The notes: generated by a model not told the origin, from the letters alone. A DNA stretch of 43,036 nt from an uncultured bacterium (GCA_902783835.1 CACZSN010000004.1:1-43036), one strand, 5' to 3'. Shown: positions 24,423-32,569, counted from the first letter of the stretch. Program-made: numbers and translations.

Positions 24423-25485
24423 TAATTTGCTCCTTTTTGTATTTTTCATTTACGTAGTCTTTTACCGTGTCATAATACATAAGCATAGTTTGTTCATCAT
24501 CGGGTAAAAGAGTTACAGCTTTTTTATAATCTCGTATTGCTCCGACTAAATCTCCCGCGAGTACCGATGTATTTCCCGCATGAATATATATTTTCGGCGA
24601 AGATGGTTCGATTTCCATAGCCTGCTTGTATAATTTTAATGCTTCTGCAAATTGTGAATTTGATACCAGCAAGTTTGCTTTCAAAACAAATGCGTTTGCT
24701 CTTTTGGGATTGATTTCAACTGCCTTGTCATACACGGCATATGCTTCGTTTATTTTTCCTTCTTCACAGAGTGAAATTGCCTTGCAAACGTATGCTTCAT
24801 AATAATTTTCGTCATTGGCAATTGATTGTTCAAAATATTTATTTGCCTCTTCAAAATTTTTCATTGAAGAATAAACATTTGCTAATTGCAAAAGAGTTCT
24901 CGGGCAATTTGGTTCTTTTTCCAAAGATTTTTTAAAGTAGTAAACAGCCTCTTTATACATTTTCATTTTTACGTATGCACAGGCGATATTACTGTTAAAT
25001 TCAGGATTTCCCGGGTCTAAATCCAATGCTTTTTGAAAACTTGCTATTGCTTCCGGATATTCACACATATCTTGGTGCAAAAGGGCAATTGCCGTATGTA
25101 AATCGGGATTTTTGTCATCGCAAGCCAAAGCTTTTTTGTAAGCATGCATTGAATGATTATATTGCTTTAATTCCGCGTAAGTGTTGCCTAAATTGTAATA
25201 TGCCGAAAAATTTGCCTCGTCTGTTTCAAGCACTCTTGAAAAAATATCGATTGCTTTTTGATAATCTTTTTTGAAATAATAAATACTTCCCGTGTTAATA
25301 AGTGCTTGTGTGCTTAACGGGTCGATTTTAAGCAAATCATCATAAATTTCGATAGCTTTATCAAATTGTTTGCCCATAACGTATAACTTGCCTAAAAGCA
25401 AGTAATTTTCGACATTTTGCGGGTCATTTTTAATTTTTTCTTCTATTTCGGCAAATAATGCCTTATTTCTTTCCAAAAAATCCAT
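24409..25485 (-). CDS. Tetratricopeptide repeat protein
   Basis: A 358-residue protein made almost wholly of TPRs, about nine 34-residue repeats from residue 24 to 345 (for instance AYYNLGNTYAELKQYNHSMH, FNSNIACAYVKMKMYKEAVY). No signal peptide or membrane helix, so a cytoplasmic or membrane-associated protein-binding scaffold. Partners are unknown; the overlapping Tic20-like gene suggests a shared job at the membrane. A TATAAA (25499-25494) with TTGCCC 15 bp upstream leaves 8 bases to the ATG and there is no ribosome site, another leaderless candidate. Confidence 0.9.
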   Translation of the reverse strand: MDFLERNKALFAEIEEKIKNDPQNVENYLLLGKLYVMGKQFDKAIEIYDDLLKIDPLSTQALINTGSIYYFKKDYQKAIDIFSRVLETDEANFSAYYNLGNTYAELKQYNHSMHAYKKALACDDKNPDLHTAIALLHQDMCEYPEAIASFQKALDLDPGNPEFNSNIACAYVKMKMYKEAVYYFKKSLEKEPNCPRTLLQLANVYSSMKNFEEANKYFEQSIANDENYYEAYVCKAISLCEEGKINEAYAVYDKAVEINPKRANAFVLKANLLVSNSQFAEALKLYKQAMEIEPSSPKIYIHAGNTSVLAGDLVGAIRDYKKAVTLLPDDEQTMLMYYDTVKDYVNEKYKKEQISGTK

Positions 25486-25546
25486 AAAAATATTTTATAG
25501 CTACTTCTGAAAAAGGGCAACGCTGTTACAAAAAGAAGGTTTAAAA

Positions 25547-26899
25547 TTACAAACGTTCAAAAATTGCATCAAGTAAGCTGTAAGTTGTAAAATCGGCACC
25601 GATATATATTTTGTGCGATGGTTGAGGACAAGTATTTGCTTTCGCAAGAACATAGTTTACCATAATTTTGCTTTTTTTCGTAAACCAATAATTTATGCCT
25701 GCCGTATACTCAATATTTTCTCTGTTTGTGTCAAAATTCTTGAAATAATCATATCTTGCAAGGACTTGGACTTTTGGGGTCAAATAATAATATGCGGTTG
25801 TGTATAAGCCGTGAGCTTTGTCTTTGCTGTACCAAGAACCCGCATATCCGTCCGCATATTGATATTCAAAATCCACACCGAATTTATTTTTGTAATCATA
25901 AAGAGCGTGTCCGCCAACGACTGTCCACGTTGTCTTTTCGGCTCTTCCTTGGTCAATGCTTCCGCCGATTTTTAATTTTCCGTATTTATTATTTTCAAAT
26001 TTTGCAAGCGGTTTTGCACTTGCCATAAATGTTGCGTTAAATCCGTTGAATACATTTTGCCAATATCTGCTACCGTCGGAAATTCCGAGGTCATATTCAA
26101 AATATTTGTATGTTCCTCTGTTTCTGATGTTATCGGAAACGGCATTGGCAAAGGTTCTTGCTATTTGGCTTCTTGTGATGAATTTTAATTGTGAAGATGA
26201 TGCTCCGCCTTCAAATCCGTTTTGAGTTCTGCAATTTCCGACTACAATTTTTTGATGTTCGTTAAAAGCGTGCCAAAGTTCGGCATAAGAAAATTTTGCG
26301 AGAATATTTTGGTTATATTTTCTTGTCCTTGTGAAGTTTATACCCCAGTCAAAACGGGTCTTTCCGTTTCTAAATGCTGTTGATGATTGAAATTCATTAG
26401 CCGCATAGTCAAACGTATCGCTGAAATCTTTCCCGCGTTGTGCGGCCATTACGTTTCCGCCATGCAAAAAATACGTAAATCTTTGACTCTTTATAATCCC
26501 TTCGTCAAATTGGTAACCGCTTTCTCTAAATAAATTCAAAAAATCTTGTCGTTCTTTTTTTAACGGCATTTCAACAGGTTCGGCGATTTTTAATTCTACG
26601 GGAACATCAAATTTTAAATCAATACCGTTTCCGTCATCTTCACTGTCATCCGCATAAATATTATAGTCTTCTTCAAATGTTTTTCTGTTTCCGAAATTGA
26701 TTTTATCAAGCGGTTTGTTTTCCGTAAAATATTCTTTTCTCTCCATTATATAATCATATTGGGGGAAAAGCTCATCATCAATGCTCTCGTTTTCTTCGAT
26801 ATAATCATAATTTTCTTCGCAAAAACAAGGGTTTGCCAAAAATATAATCGCAAACACACACAACAATTTTAAAATTATTTTTTTCGAAAAAATTTTCAT
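25547..26899 (-). CDS. Putative outer-membrane beta-barrel protein
   Basis: A 450-residue secreted protein. It has a signal peptide (MKIFSKKIILKLLCVFAII, ending near ANPCFC), an acidic, disordered first 100 residues (YDYIEENESIDDELF, DDSEDDGNGID), then about 330 residues of alternating aromatic strands such as FDWGINFTRTRKYNQN, KVQVLARYDYFKNFD and NYWFTKKSKIMVNYVLAKA, typical of porin barrels. It ends YIGADFTTYSLLDAIFERL rather than in the usual C-terminal Phe. A channel or adhesin in the outer membrane is likely, which also argues for a diderm organism. ATG 26899 is preferred to an upstream TTG; there is no clear ribosome site. Confidence 0.7.
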   Translation of the reverse strand: MKIFSKKIILKLLCVFAIIFLANPCFCEENYDYIEENESIDDELFPQYDYIMERKEYFTENKPLDKINFGNRKTFEEDYNIYADDSEDDGNGIDLKFDVPVELKIAEPVEMPLKKERQDFLNLFRESGYQFDEGIIKSQRFTYFLHGGNVMAAQRGKDFSDTFDYAANEFQSSTAFRNGKTRFDWGINFTRTRKYNQNILAKFSYAELWHAFNEHQKIVVGNCRTQNGFEGGASSSQLKFITRSQIARTFANAVSDNIRNRGTYKYFEYDLGISDGSRYWQNVFNGFNATFMASAKPLAKFENNKYGKLKIGGSIDQGRAEKTTWTVVGGHALYDYKNKFGVDFEYQYADGYAGSWYSKDKAHGLYTTAYYYLTPKVQVLARYDYFKNFDTNRENIEYTAGINYWFTKKSKIMVNYVLAKANTCPQPSHKIYIGADFTTYSLLDAIFERL

Positions 26900-26904
26900 T
26901 ATGC

Positions 26905-26916
26905 CCAATCGATTGG
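26905..26916. promoter_or_regulatory. 12-bp palindrome before the outer-membrane protein gene
   Basis: CCAATCGATTGG is a perfect palindrome just 5 bases upstream of the ATG at 26899, where a bound protein or an RNA hairpin could control expression. Function is inferred from place and symmetry only. Confidence 0.35.
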
Positions 26917-27000
26917 TATAGATTTATTAATTCTATCACAAAATTTTTCAGAAAACTATTTGTTAATTAATATGACTGAAATAAAAGTCGAAAATAGTTA

Positions 27001-27678
27001 TTAATAACCGTAATGTTCACGTTTTTGTAAGTATTCACGAACGTAATTTAATGCTGACTGAACAATTCTTGTAATTCTTGAGGACGACAAACCAACTTGT
27101 GCGGCGATTTCTTTAACCTGCATATTTCTGTAAAAACGATATTCAACAATCGTTCTGTCTTTTTGAGGAAGAGTTGCAATTGCTTCTCTGATAACCTTTC
27201 CTAATTCGGAAATTTCGGCTTTTTCATCGGGAAGTGCCGATGTGTCTCTGATAAAATCAAAAGGCGATTCACTGTCTCCGTTTGCCTGTTGCAAGCTGTC
27301 TATTGACAAAATTGTTGTGTAAATAGCTTCACGAACTTTATGCGGTGAAATTTTTTCGTCTTCTCCGCCCTCTCCGGCTTCTGTTTCTTCTCCGCTTTCA
27401 ACTTCTTTCGTGTTTTTTAAAGAATACCATTTGTAGCGGTTTCTGAGTTCGTTTCTGATAGCCCATCTTACGGCCGTTGAAATGTAAGCATTATTATATC
27501 TGGCAAGCTGTTGTTCGGTTTTGCCTTTAATCATGGTCTGAATGGCAATAATTCCTATGCTGACGAGTTCCTCATACTCTACCATATGAGAAGGAATTCG
27601 TCGTTGCTCAACCTTTGCAACTTTTTCAATAAGTTCAATATAATCTTGTATTTTTGCTTGCACTTGATTTGCTACCAC
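27001..27678 (-). CDS. Sigma-70 family factor (alternative, FliA-like)
   Basis: A 225-residue alternative sigma factor. Region 2 spans about 14-88 (VEYEELVSIGIIAIQTMIKG, YISTAVRWAIRNELRNRYKW), followed by an acidic linker (ESGEETEAGEGGEDEK) where region 3 normally starts, a short region 3-like part and a clear region 4 at 166-218 (LPQKDRTIVEYRFYRNMQVK, then EIAAQVGLSSSRITRIVQSA). The size and the RNELR motif resemble group 3 factors such as FliA. Being next to flhB supports a link to motility or type III export. It starts at a GTG at 27678, with no strong ribosome site. Confidence 0.85.
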   Translation of the reverse strand: MVANQVQAKIQDYIELIEKVAKVEQRRIPSHMVEYEELVSIGIIAIQTMIKGKTEQQLARYNNAYISTAVRWAIRNELRNRYKWYSLKNTKEVESGEETEAGEGGEDEKISPHKVREAIYTTILSIDSLQQANGDSESPFDFIRDTSALPDEKAEISELGKVIREAIATLPQKDRTIVEYRFYRNMQVKEIAAQVGLSSSRITRIVQSALNYVREYLQKREHYGY

Positions 27679-27722
27679 CGCACACTGCGTTTTTCTCGAC
27701 CATAGAAATTTAAAGCATAGTA

Positions 27723-28787
27723 CTACTTATTTTGCTTCTTACGTAAACTATACACGAAAAGCAAAATTTCTGCAACCGCTTTATATAAGTCAGGCGGAAT
27801 ATAACAATTCGGCTCAACTAATCTGAATAAAGCTCTTGCAACAGGCGGATTTTCGATGACGGGAACATCGTGCTCTCTTGCAATATCTATAATTTTTTTT
27901 GCAATCAACTCTGTTCCTTTTGCGACAAGTTTTGGTGATTCCATACTTTCTTGGTCATATTTTAATGCACAAGCCACGTGAGTCGGGTTTGTGACGACGA
28001 AATCAGCATCCGGAACCGCGTCCATCATGCCTTTTTGTAACATCTGTTGACGTCTTTGTCTCAATGCTGCTTTGACATTCGGGTCACCTTCCTGGTTTTT
28101 ATATTCATCCTTAACTTCTTTAAATGACATTTTTTGGTCGTTCATAAACTTCCATCTCGTCATCCCGTAATCGGCAGCCGCAATTACCAAAAATGCCATT
28201 CCTGCTTTCATAACGAAGTCAGTGACCAAATTTCCGAACTCCATCATAACCGCAAAGTTATTGTCTATCGCAATTAACGATAAAATCGCCTCAAGGTGCG
28301 ATTTATAAACCATATAACCGATTACCCCCAACAAAAATACCTTCACAATATTTTTGACAAGTTCGAATGCGGTTTTGGGAGAAAAAAGATTTTTAAAGTA
28401 TTTACTTGGGTCTAATTTATCCAATTTCGGGACTAAAGGGGTAGTTGTAACTAACGGTCCGACTTGAATAAAATCCCCTAAAATTGCAACAAATGCCGCC
28501 ACAAATAAAATCGGCAAAATGATTATCAGAGTAGGAACAAGTGCCACTGTCAACAAATACGGTAACCCCATTTCATCAATGTGTGCATGCGGTATCTGTT
28601 CATATAGCAGTACAAAAAGTTTGGTAATTTGATCCCAAACGAGAGGTGATGTTTTGACGATAATTACGAACATTACCATCAAAGAAAGAGCAGTCGAAAA
28701 ATCTTTCGACTTAACTACCTGTCCTTCCTTTCTTGCTTTTTGCAGTTTCTGTTGAGAGGCCTCAAACTGCTTATCTTCATCACCCAT
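27723..28787 (-). CDS. flhB: Flagellar/type III export protein FlhB
   Basis: A 354-residue protein of full FlhB length: a charged N-terminus, four membrane helices between about 30 and 215, and a cytoplasmic domain with the self-cleavage motif NPTH at 267-270 (VVTNPTHVACALKY). FlhB cleaves itself between Asn and Pro to switch the export gate from rod/hook to filament substrates. No other export gene (flhA, fliPQR) is in the window, so it is separated from its partners. The neighbouring sigma gene is 44 bases downstream. YscU-type injectisome proteins are the alternative, but the sequence looks flagellar. The ribosome site is weak. Confidence 0.93.
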   Translation of the reverse strand: MGDEDKQFEASQQKLQKARKEGQVVKSKDFSTALSLMVMFVIIVKTSPLVWDQITKLFVLLYEQIPHAHIDEMGLPYLLTVALVPTLIIILPILFVAAFVAILGDFIQVGPLVTTTPLVPKLDKLDPSKYFKNLFSPKTAFELVKNIVKVFLLGVIGYMVYKSHLEAILSLIAIDNNFAVMMEFGNLVTDFVMKAGMAFLVIAAADYGMTRWKFMNDQKMSFKEVKDEYKNQEGDPNVKAALRQRRQQMLQKGMMDAVPDADFVVTNPTHVACALKYDQESMESPKLVAKGTELIAKKIIDIAREHDVPVIENPPVARALFRLVEPNCYIPPDLYKAVAEILLFVYSLRKKQNK

Positions 28788-28805
28788 AGTCTACCGTCTT
28801 AATTT

Positions 28806-28843
28806 TAGGGAGAAGCAAAAACTTCTCCCTATAAAATATTATA
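28806..28843 (-). promoter_or_regulatory. flhB leader: -10 followed by a 10-bp hairpin
   Basis: On the minus strand TATAAT (28843-28838) is followed about 6 bases later by a perfect 10-bp stem (28806-28815 with 28822-28831, 6-base loop). No T-run follows on either strand, so it is not a standard terminator. A transcript started here would carry a stem-loop at its very 5' end, which often protects mRNA. The -35 is weak. Confidence 0.5.
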
Positions 28844-28857
28844 ATGATTTATTTTAT

Positions 28858-29394
28858 TTAATAAACGAGCATTGACACAACTTCAACGTCTTTCGGCAAT
28901 TTTTCTCTGCCGTTCAAATCAGCAAGTTCAATCACGAATGCCATTCCGACAACGTTTGCACCGATTTTCTTTACCAAATTGCAAGCTGCAAGTGCTGTTC
29001 CGCCAGTCGCAAGCAAGTCGTCAACTATTAAAACTCTCTTGCCTTCTTCAATGGCATCTTTATGGATTTCTAAAGTGTTTTTGCCGTATTCAAGGTCATA
29101 GCTTTCGCTGATAACTTCTGCCGGTAATTTTCCGGGTTTTCTGAGCGGAACAAATCCGCATCCCAATTCATAAGCTAATGTTGCACCGAAGATAAATCCT
29201 CTTGATTCCATTCCTGCGATGTAGTCGATTTTTTTGTCGGCAAACTTTTCTTTCATGAAATCAATAATAGCTTTATAACCGTCTTTATCTCTCAATGCTG
29301 TTGTAATATCTTTGAACAAAATTCCTTTTTTCGGGAAATCCTGAATATCTCTGATTAATGATTTTACTGTATCAACGGTGTTTGCAGTCGTCAT
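28858..29394 (-). CDS. apt: Adenine phosphoribosyltransferase
   Basis: A 178-residue enzyme that salvages adenine with PRPP to AMP. The PRPP-binding loop [12 protein letters not shown] is at 121-132, and the early blocks [23 protein letters not shown] and [11 protein letters not shown] are diagnostic of Apt rather than other phosphoribosyltransferases. Normal length for the family, cytoplasmic. AAGGA lies 6 bases before the ATG. It is 61 bases after maf, possibly in one transcript. Confidence 0.96.
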   Translation of the reverse strand: MTTANTVDTVKSLIRDIQDFPKKGILFKDITTALRDKDGYKAIIDFMKEKFADKKIDYIAGMESRGFIFGATLAYELGCGFVPLRKPGKLPAEVISESYDLEYGKNTLEIHKDAIEEGKRVLIVDDLLATGGTALAACNLVKKIGANVVGMAFVIELADLNGREKLPKDVEVVSMLVY

Positions 29395-29455
29395 GCCAAA
29401 TCCTTTCTCGTCTTTAAACGTATAAATACAAGACGACTATACCATGAACAATAGT

Positions 29456-30022
29456 TTATTTCATATCCTTCAAAATGTTTATTAAGATTTTTGTCGGTAA
29501 TCCCATAACGTTGTCAAATTCTCCGTCAATGGATTTAACAAAATTTTCCGGTAATTCTTGTATTCCGTAGGCTCCTGCTTTGTCGTACGGCTTTTTATCA
29601 TCAATGTAACCGTAAATATCTTCGTCTGATAAATCATTAAAAGTTACATATGTTGTGTCATGACTTGTTGTATACTTTCCGGTTTCGGCATCTACAACCG
29701 CAACTCCCGTAATAACGTGATGGGTTTTTCCGCTTAAGGTCTTTATCATATCGTAAGCTTCTTCACGGTTTTTCGGCTTGCCCATAATTCTTTCGCCGTA
29801 AATCACAACAGTATCCGCACTTATTATAAGAGCGGATATTGTTAATTTAATAGAGATAGATTTTGCTTTAGATAGAGAAAGATTTTCGATAGAGATAGGA
29901 TTTGTAGAGAGAGAAAATTTTGACTCGTCAAAAGTCGGAGCTACTATTTCAAAGTCTTTTGTGATTTTGGTCAATAATTCACGTCGTCTCGGAGATGACG
30001 AAGCGAGGATGATTTTTTTCAT
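29456..30022 (-). CDS. maf: Maf-like nucleoside triphosphate pyrophosphatase
   Basis: A 188-residue Maf protein, which hydrolyses non-canonical or dTTP/UTP-type nucleotides to monophosphates. The N-terminal ASSSPRRRELL (7-17), the catalytic Asp in ISADTVV (D70), GKPKNREEAYDMI and SGKTHHVITG are all present. The stretch SLSTNPISIENLSLSKAKSI is unusually Ser-rich, and its DNA (about 29840-29925) is a purine-rich quasi-repeat. AGGGA precedes the ATG by 5 bases. Confidence 0.93.
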   Translation of the reverse strand: MKKIILASSSPRRRELLTKITKDFEIVAPTFDESKFSLSTNPISIENLSLSKAKSISIKLTISALIISADTVVIYGERIMGKPKNREEAYDMIKTLSGKTHHVITGVAVVDAETGKYTTSHDTTYVTFNDLSDEDIYGYIDDKKPYDKAGAYGIQELPENFVKSIDGEFDNVMGLPTKILINILKDMK

Positions 30023-30038
30023 AACGGTCCCTAAAGGG

Positions 30039-30061
30039 CAACCGACCTATCTTGTCGGTTG
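30039..30061 (-). other. Stem-loop between the 81-residue gene and maf
   Basis: CAACCGAC (30039-30046) pairs perfectly with GTCGGTTG (30054-30061), 7-base loop. It covers the stop codon of the small gene. There is no T-run after it on the minus strand, so it is more likely an mRNA processing or stability element than a terminator. Confidence 0.45.
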
Positions 30062-30292
30062 TGATACCCTTCTTCTGTTTACATAAATTGCCGATTTGGC
30101 ATTAATTGCAGAGCAGACATTTTGCAATCTGGCATTCAATGCCAACATATTCCGTTGCATATCCGCATAATCTGTAATCGTTTCTAACATCTTATTTGAA
30201 TCCACCAGTGTCGTAAGTGATGAATTATCTACTTTTTCCATTGCGTACTTTTGTACTAACAATTTGTCGATTTGGTCTTTTGCTCCTATCAT
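30047..30292 (-). CDS. Small helical protein of unknown function
   Basis: An 81-residue, mostly alpha-helical protein with no signal peptide (KDQIDKLLVQKYAMEKVDN, LETITDYADMQRNMLALNAR) and a basic tail (RRRVSQPTR). The heptad-like pattern suggests a coiled-coil or small chaperone-like protein. In gene order it heads the maf-apt-flhB-sigma run, so a link to type III export is conceivable, but nothing in the sequence shows it. GGAG lies 8 bases before the ATG. Confidence 0.6.
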   Translation of the reverse strand: MIGAKDQIDKLLVQKYAMEKVDNSSLTTLVDSNKMLETITDYADMQRNMLALNARLQNVCSAINAKSAIYVNRRRVSQPTR

Positions 30293-30516
30293 AATTTTCT
30301 CTCCTATTAAATTTTTTGTGTTTTCCTATCTTCTATCCTTAATTGGTAAATCTTTCAAATGAACTATTACAAATCCATTTGATGTGATTTACTCTTATAT
30401 AAAAAACTCGGGATTTAAAAAATTGCCTTTTTATTTCGCATTTGTTACGAAATGTTAACATGTGAAACCCAATGATACCATGCTCTTCGCCGATTTTTAA
30501 AAACTAAAATATATCT

Positions 30517-30528
30517 GAGTATATACTC
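30517..30528. promoter_or_regulatory. 12-bp palindrome GAGTATATACTC
   Basis: A perfect palindrome centred about 40 bp before the radical SAM gene's -35, a place where an activator commonly binds. Chance occurrence in AT-rich DNA cannot be excluded. Confidence 0.3.
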
Positions 30529-30557
30529 TTGTAATGCTTTTCGGTGCGGTTATCGAC

Positions 30558-30586
30558 TTGCAAAACAAGTTTTAAAATTATATAAT
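30558..30586 (+). promoter_or_regulatory. Promoter of the radical SAM-TSCPD operon
   Basis: TTGCAA (30558-30563), 17-bp spacer, TATAAT (30581-30586). Transcription would start near 30593, and the short leader holds GGAAAGGG before ATG 30605. Confidence 0.72.
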
Positions 30587-30604
30587 TTTCAGGAAAGGGA
30601 AAAC

Positions 30605-31711
30605 ATGTTAGTAGATTGTTCTTACATATTTGATATAATACGTACGACATATTCAAATATATCTTTTAACGAAAAAGACGGAAGTGTTCTTCCTCCTATA
30701 AGATATTTTTTAGATATTACATACAGATGTAATTTAAAATGTCCGTTTTGTTATTTGGGTCAGGAAGAAAAGCAGCTCAAAAACGAGTTGAATGTTGACG
30801 AGTGGAAGGCTGTAATCAAGCAAATTCCGAGACTTTCCAATATTTCAATTATCGGAGGTGAGCCGTTAGCGAAGAAAGGTTTTTTGGATATTTATCATGC
30901 GGCAAGTGAAAGAACTCCCGGAAGAGTAAATATTTATACAAACGGATTATTATTGACGGAAGCTTTAGCTGATGATTTTGTAAAGAATAAATTATTATTA
31001 TATTCTTTTTCTCTTGATGCTTGGGGCAAAAATCATGACCGAAGCAGATGTTGTGAAGGTGCTTTTGATACATTGATGGAAAAAACGGACATGCTCCTTT
31101 CTTCAATGAAAAGAGGCCATCATAAAATTATTACTGATGTTAAGACACTTTTGTTACCTGATAATTTCGATGATTTGTTGAAATTATACGAATGGTGTAC
31201 TGAGAAAAAACTTGATTTCTTCTCGATTACTATTTTGAGAAATAATCAGTTGAGACAGTTCCCGATTTTAAGAAACGAATTTAAAGAAGAATTTTATAAA
31301 ACGGAATATCCGCTTGAACTTTATTTTGACATTGATGCATTTGAGCCTGTTTATAAGGAAATGCTTAAAATTGCAAAACATTCTCCGACGAAACTTCGTT
31401 GGGCTCCTAAGTTTAAGCCGAATATGGACGGTTACAAGCAATTGAAGTACTTGTTTGAGCACGGGCATGATGCCGTAACAGACCTTTATAAACCTTGCGT
31501 CATTCCTTTTTGCAACATGTACGTAAATCCGGAAGGCGATATTTATCCTTGTTTGGCTTATAAAATCGGTTCTATCCGTGAAAAACCGCTTAAAGAAATT
31601 ATCAACAGTCCGAAATATAAATGTTTCAGAAAAAATTTGAAAGCTTCAAAGATGTTTACGGCTTGTCAACTTTGTTGTGAAGCATATCCAAAACATAAAA
31701 AGGAAGATTAA
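30605..31711 (+). CDS. Radical SAM/SPASM enzyme, substrate unknown
   Basis: A 368-residue radical SAM enzyme. The cluster CxxxCxxC is C42, C46, C49 (RCNLKCPFCY), GGEPL at 84-88 is the SAM-binding motif, and the C-terminal SPASM-type domain has C298, C303, C316, C340, C354, C357 and C358, enough for one or two extra Fe-S clusters. Such enzymes commonly modify peptides or proteins, or mature other enzymes. No small Gly- or Cys-rich precursor peptide is nearby; the only partner is the TSCPD protein that starts 1 base after its stop. The partner's own Cys make it a possible substrate or Fe-S donor. Cytoplasmic. Confidence 0.88.
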   Translation: MLVDCSYIFDIIRTTYSNISFNEKDGSVLPPIRYFLDITYRCNLKCPFCYLGQEEKQLKNELNVDEWKAVIKQIPRLSNISIIGGEPLAKKGFLDIYHAASERTPGRVNIYTNGLLLTEALADDFVKNKLLLYSFSLDAWGKNHDRSRCCEGAFDTLMEKTDMLLSSMKRGHHKIITDVKTLLLPDNFDDLLKLYEWCTEKKLDFFSITILRNNQLRQFPILRNEFKEEFYKTEYPLELYFDIDAFEPVYKEMLKIAKHSPTKLRWAPKFKPNMDGYKQLKYLFEHGHDAVTDLYKPCVIPFCNMYVNPEGDIYPCLAYKIGSIREKPLKEIINSPKYKCFRKNLKASKMFTACQLCCEAYPKHKKED

Positions 31712-31712
31712 A

Positions 31713-31985
31713 ATGACAGTAGAAACCATTAAATATCAAACATCAGGAACTTGTTGCAAATTGATTTTGCTTCAAATCGAAAATGAAGAAACAATTGTAG
31801 ATGCAGAGTTCTTGGGTGGTTGCAACGGAAATTTGCAAGGAATAAAAAGCCTTATTAAAGGAATGAAAATAAAAGATGTTGCGGAAAAACTTAAGGGTAT
31901 TGACTGTGGCGGAAAAGGTACAAGTTGCCCTGATCAATTGGCAAAGTGCCTGATAGAGTACGCTTCGGCTAAAACACATTCTTAA
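31713..31985 (+). CDS. TSCPD domain protein
   Basis: A 90-residue protein of the stand-alone TSCPD family (TIGR03905 type), also found as the C-terminal part of some B12-dependent ribonucleotide reductases. Typical blocks are all there: TSGTCCKLI (C14, C15), FLGGCNGNLQGI (C37), LKGIDCGGKGTSCPDQLAKC (C65, C72, C79). The Cys suggest metal or cluster binding; the family's biochemical role is not settled. ATG 31713 follows the radical SAM stop by 1 base, with AAAAGGA 8 bases upstream, so they are co-translated. A strong terminator follows. Confidence 0.9.
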   Translation: MTVETIKYQTSGTCCKLILLQIENEETIVDAEFLGGCNGNLQGIKSLIKGMKIKDVAEKLKGIDCGGKGTSCPDQLAKCLIEYASAKTHS

Positions 31986-32011
31986 TTTTTTACTGTTAAT
32001 AATATATTTAT

Positions 32012-32039
32012 AAAGCCTGATGAAAAATCAGGCTTTTTT
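32012..32039 (+). terminator. Intrinsic terminator after the TSCPD gene
   Basis: AAAGCCTGAT (32012-32021) pairs with ATCAGGCTTT (32027-32036) around GAAAA, then T-run to 32039. Confidence 0.9.
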
Positions 32040-32055
32040 GTGCGTGTTTCAAGGC

Positions 32056-32082
32056 AAAAAAAAAGATGGATAAATCCATCTT
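32056..32082 (-). terminator. Intrinsic terminator for the minus-strand gene
   Basis: On the minus strand AAGATGGA pairs with TCCATCTT (8 bp, 4-base loop; 32082-32063) and is followed by a run of nine T to 32056. Confidence 0.88.
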
Positions 32083-32091
32083 GGTTTGTAA

Positions 32092-32127
32092 GTAAGAATT
32101 GTAAGAATTGTAAGAAATGTAAGAATT
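32092..32127. repeat. Four tandem 9-bp repeats (GTAAGAATT)
   Basis: GTAAGAATT occurs at 32092, 32101 and 32119 with a one-base variant (GTAAGAAAT) at 32110. They lie between a minus-strand stop (32138) and its terminator, so in the 3' UTR. Slippage could change the copy number. Confidence 0.85.
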
Positions 32128-32137
32128 TAAAATTTAT

Positions 32138-32569
32138 TTAAGCATACAACGTGTTCAGTTTTGTGTCGTATTGCTCTGCGATTGCCATAAGACCGTTTGT
32201 AACATCTTCGGTCATGCTGTCAATGTATTCCAATTTTTGGCTCAAAGTTGCTGATTTCAGGAACTCTTTCGGTTCGGATTTAAATGCATCCGTTGAAACA
32301 AAGATTTTGCCGTCAACTTGTTTATGCATACCGACAGCTGCTTGAGCATTCAGGTATTGGATATTTTTTTGAAATTTTTGATTGAAACTTATGTTGCTTG
32401 CTTCAACTTGAGATTTCAAAACAGCAACATTGTTTGAAAGTTCGTAATTTCCAAATGAAACAACTTGGGGCTGAATTTTAGCTGAATCTGTTGATTTTGA
32501 TTGAGCTTGTGCACCTGTTGATAATGAAAAAATATTTGCTTTGTTTGATACTGTTGAAAAATTAATCAT
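32138..32569 (-). CDS. Unknown 143-residue protein
   Basis: A soluble, Ser/Gln/Asn-rich protein with no signal peptide and no family I recognise. Its first 50 residues look flexible (SLSTGAQAQSKSTDSAKIQP); the rest is helical, with a possible coiled coil near VAVLKSQVEASNISFNQKFQ and a C-terminal helix (TEDVTNGLMAIAEQYDTKLN). The layout, a disordered head plus helices, resembles small secreted structural or export substrates, but this is a guess. ATG 32569 fits better than the upstream GTG-type options; the ribosome site is weak (GTAAG). Its own terminator supports it as a gene. Confidence 0.6.
   Translation of the reverse strand: MINFSTVSNKANIFSLSTGAQAQSKSTDSAKIQPQVVSFGNYELSNNVAVLKSQVEASNISFNQKFQKNIQYLNAQAAVGMHKQVDGKIFVSTDAFKSEPKEFLKSATLSQKLEYIDSMTEDVTNGLMAIAEQYDTKLNTLYA

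Larger units (their letters stand above)
30293..30604. other. 312-bp divergent regulatory region
   Basis: No coding frame is supported here. It holds the start region of the minus-strand small gene, a TTTGTTACGAAATG element near 30437, a 12-bp palindrome (30517-30528) and the promoter of the radical SAM gene (30558-30586). Confidence 0.6.

Noticed and set aside
28806..28831. Terminator between apt and flhB
   Set aside because: The 10-bp stem is strong but no T-run follows on either strand, so it is described as a leader hairpin.
27723..30292. A flagellar or type III secretion gene cluster
   Set aside because: Only flhB is diagnostic. The sigma factor and the 81-residue helical protein are compatible but not proof, and apt and maf are housekeeping genes.
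32092..32127. CRISPR-like array
   Set aside because: The repeats are 9 bp in direct contact with no spacers, and no cas genes are present.
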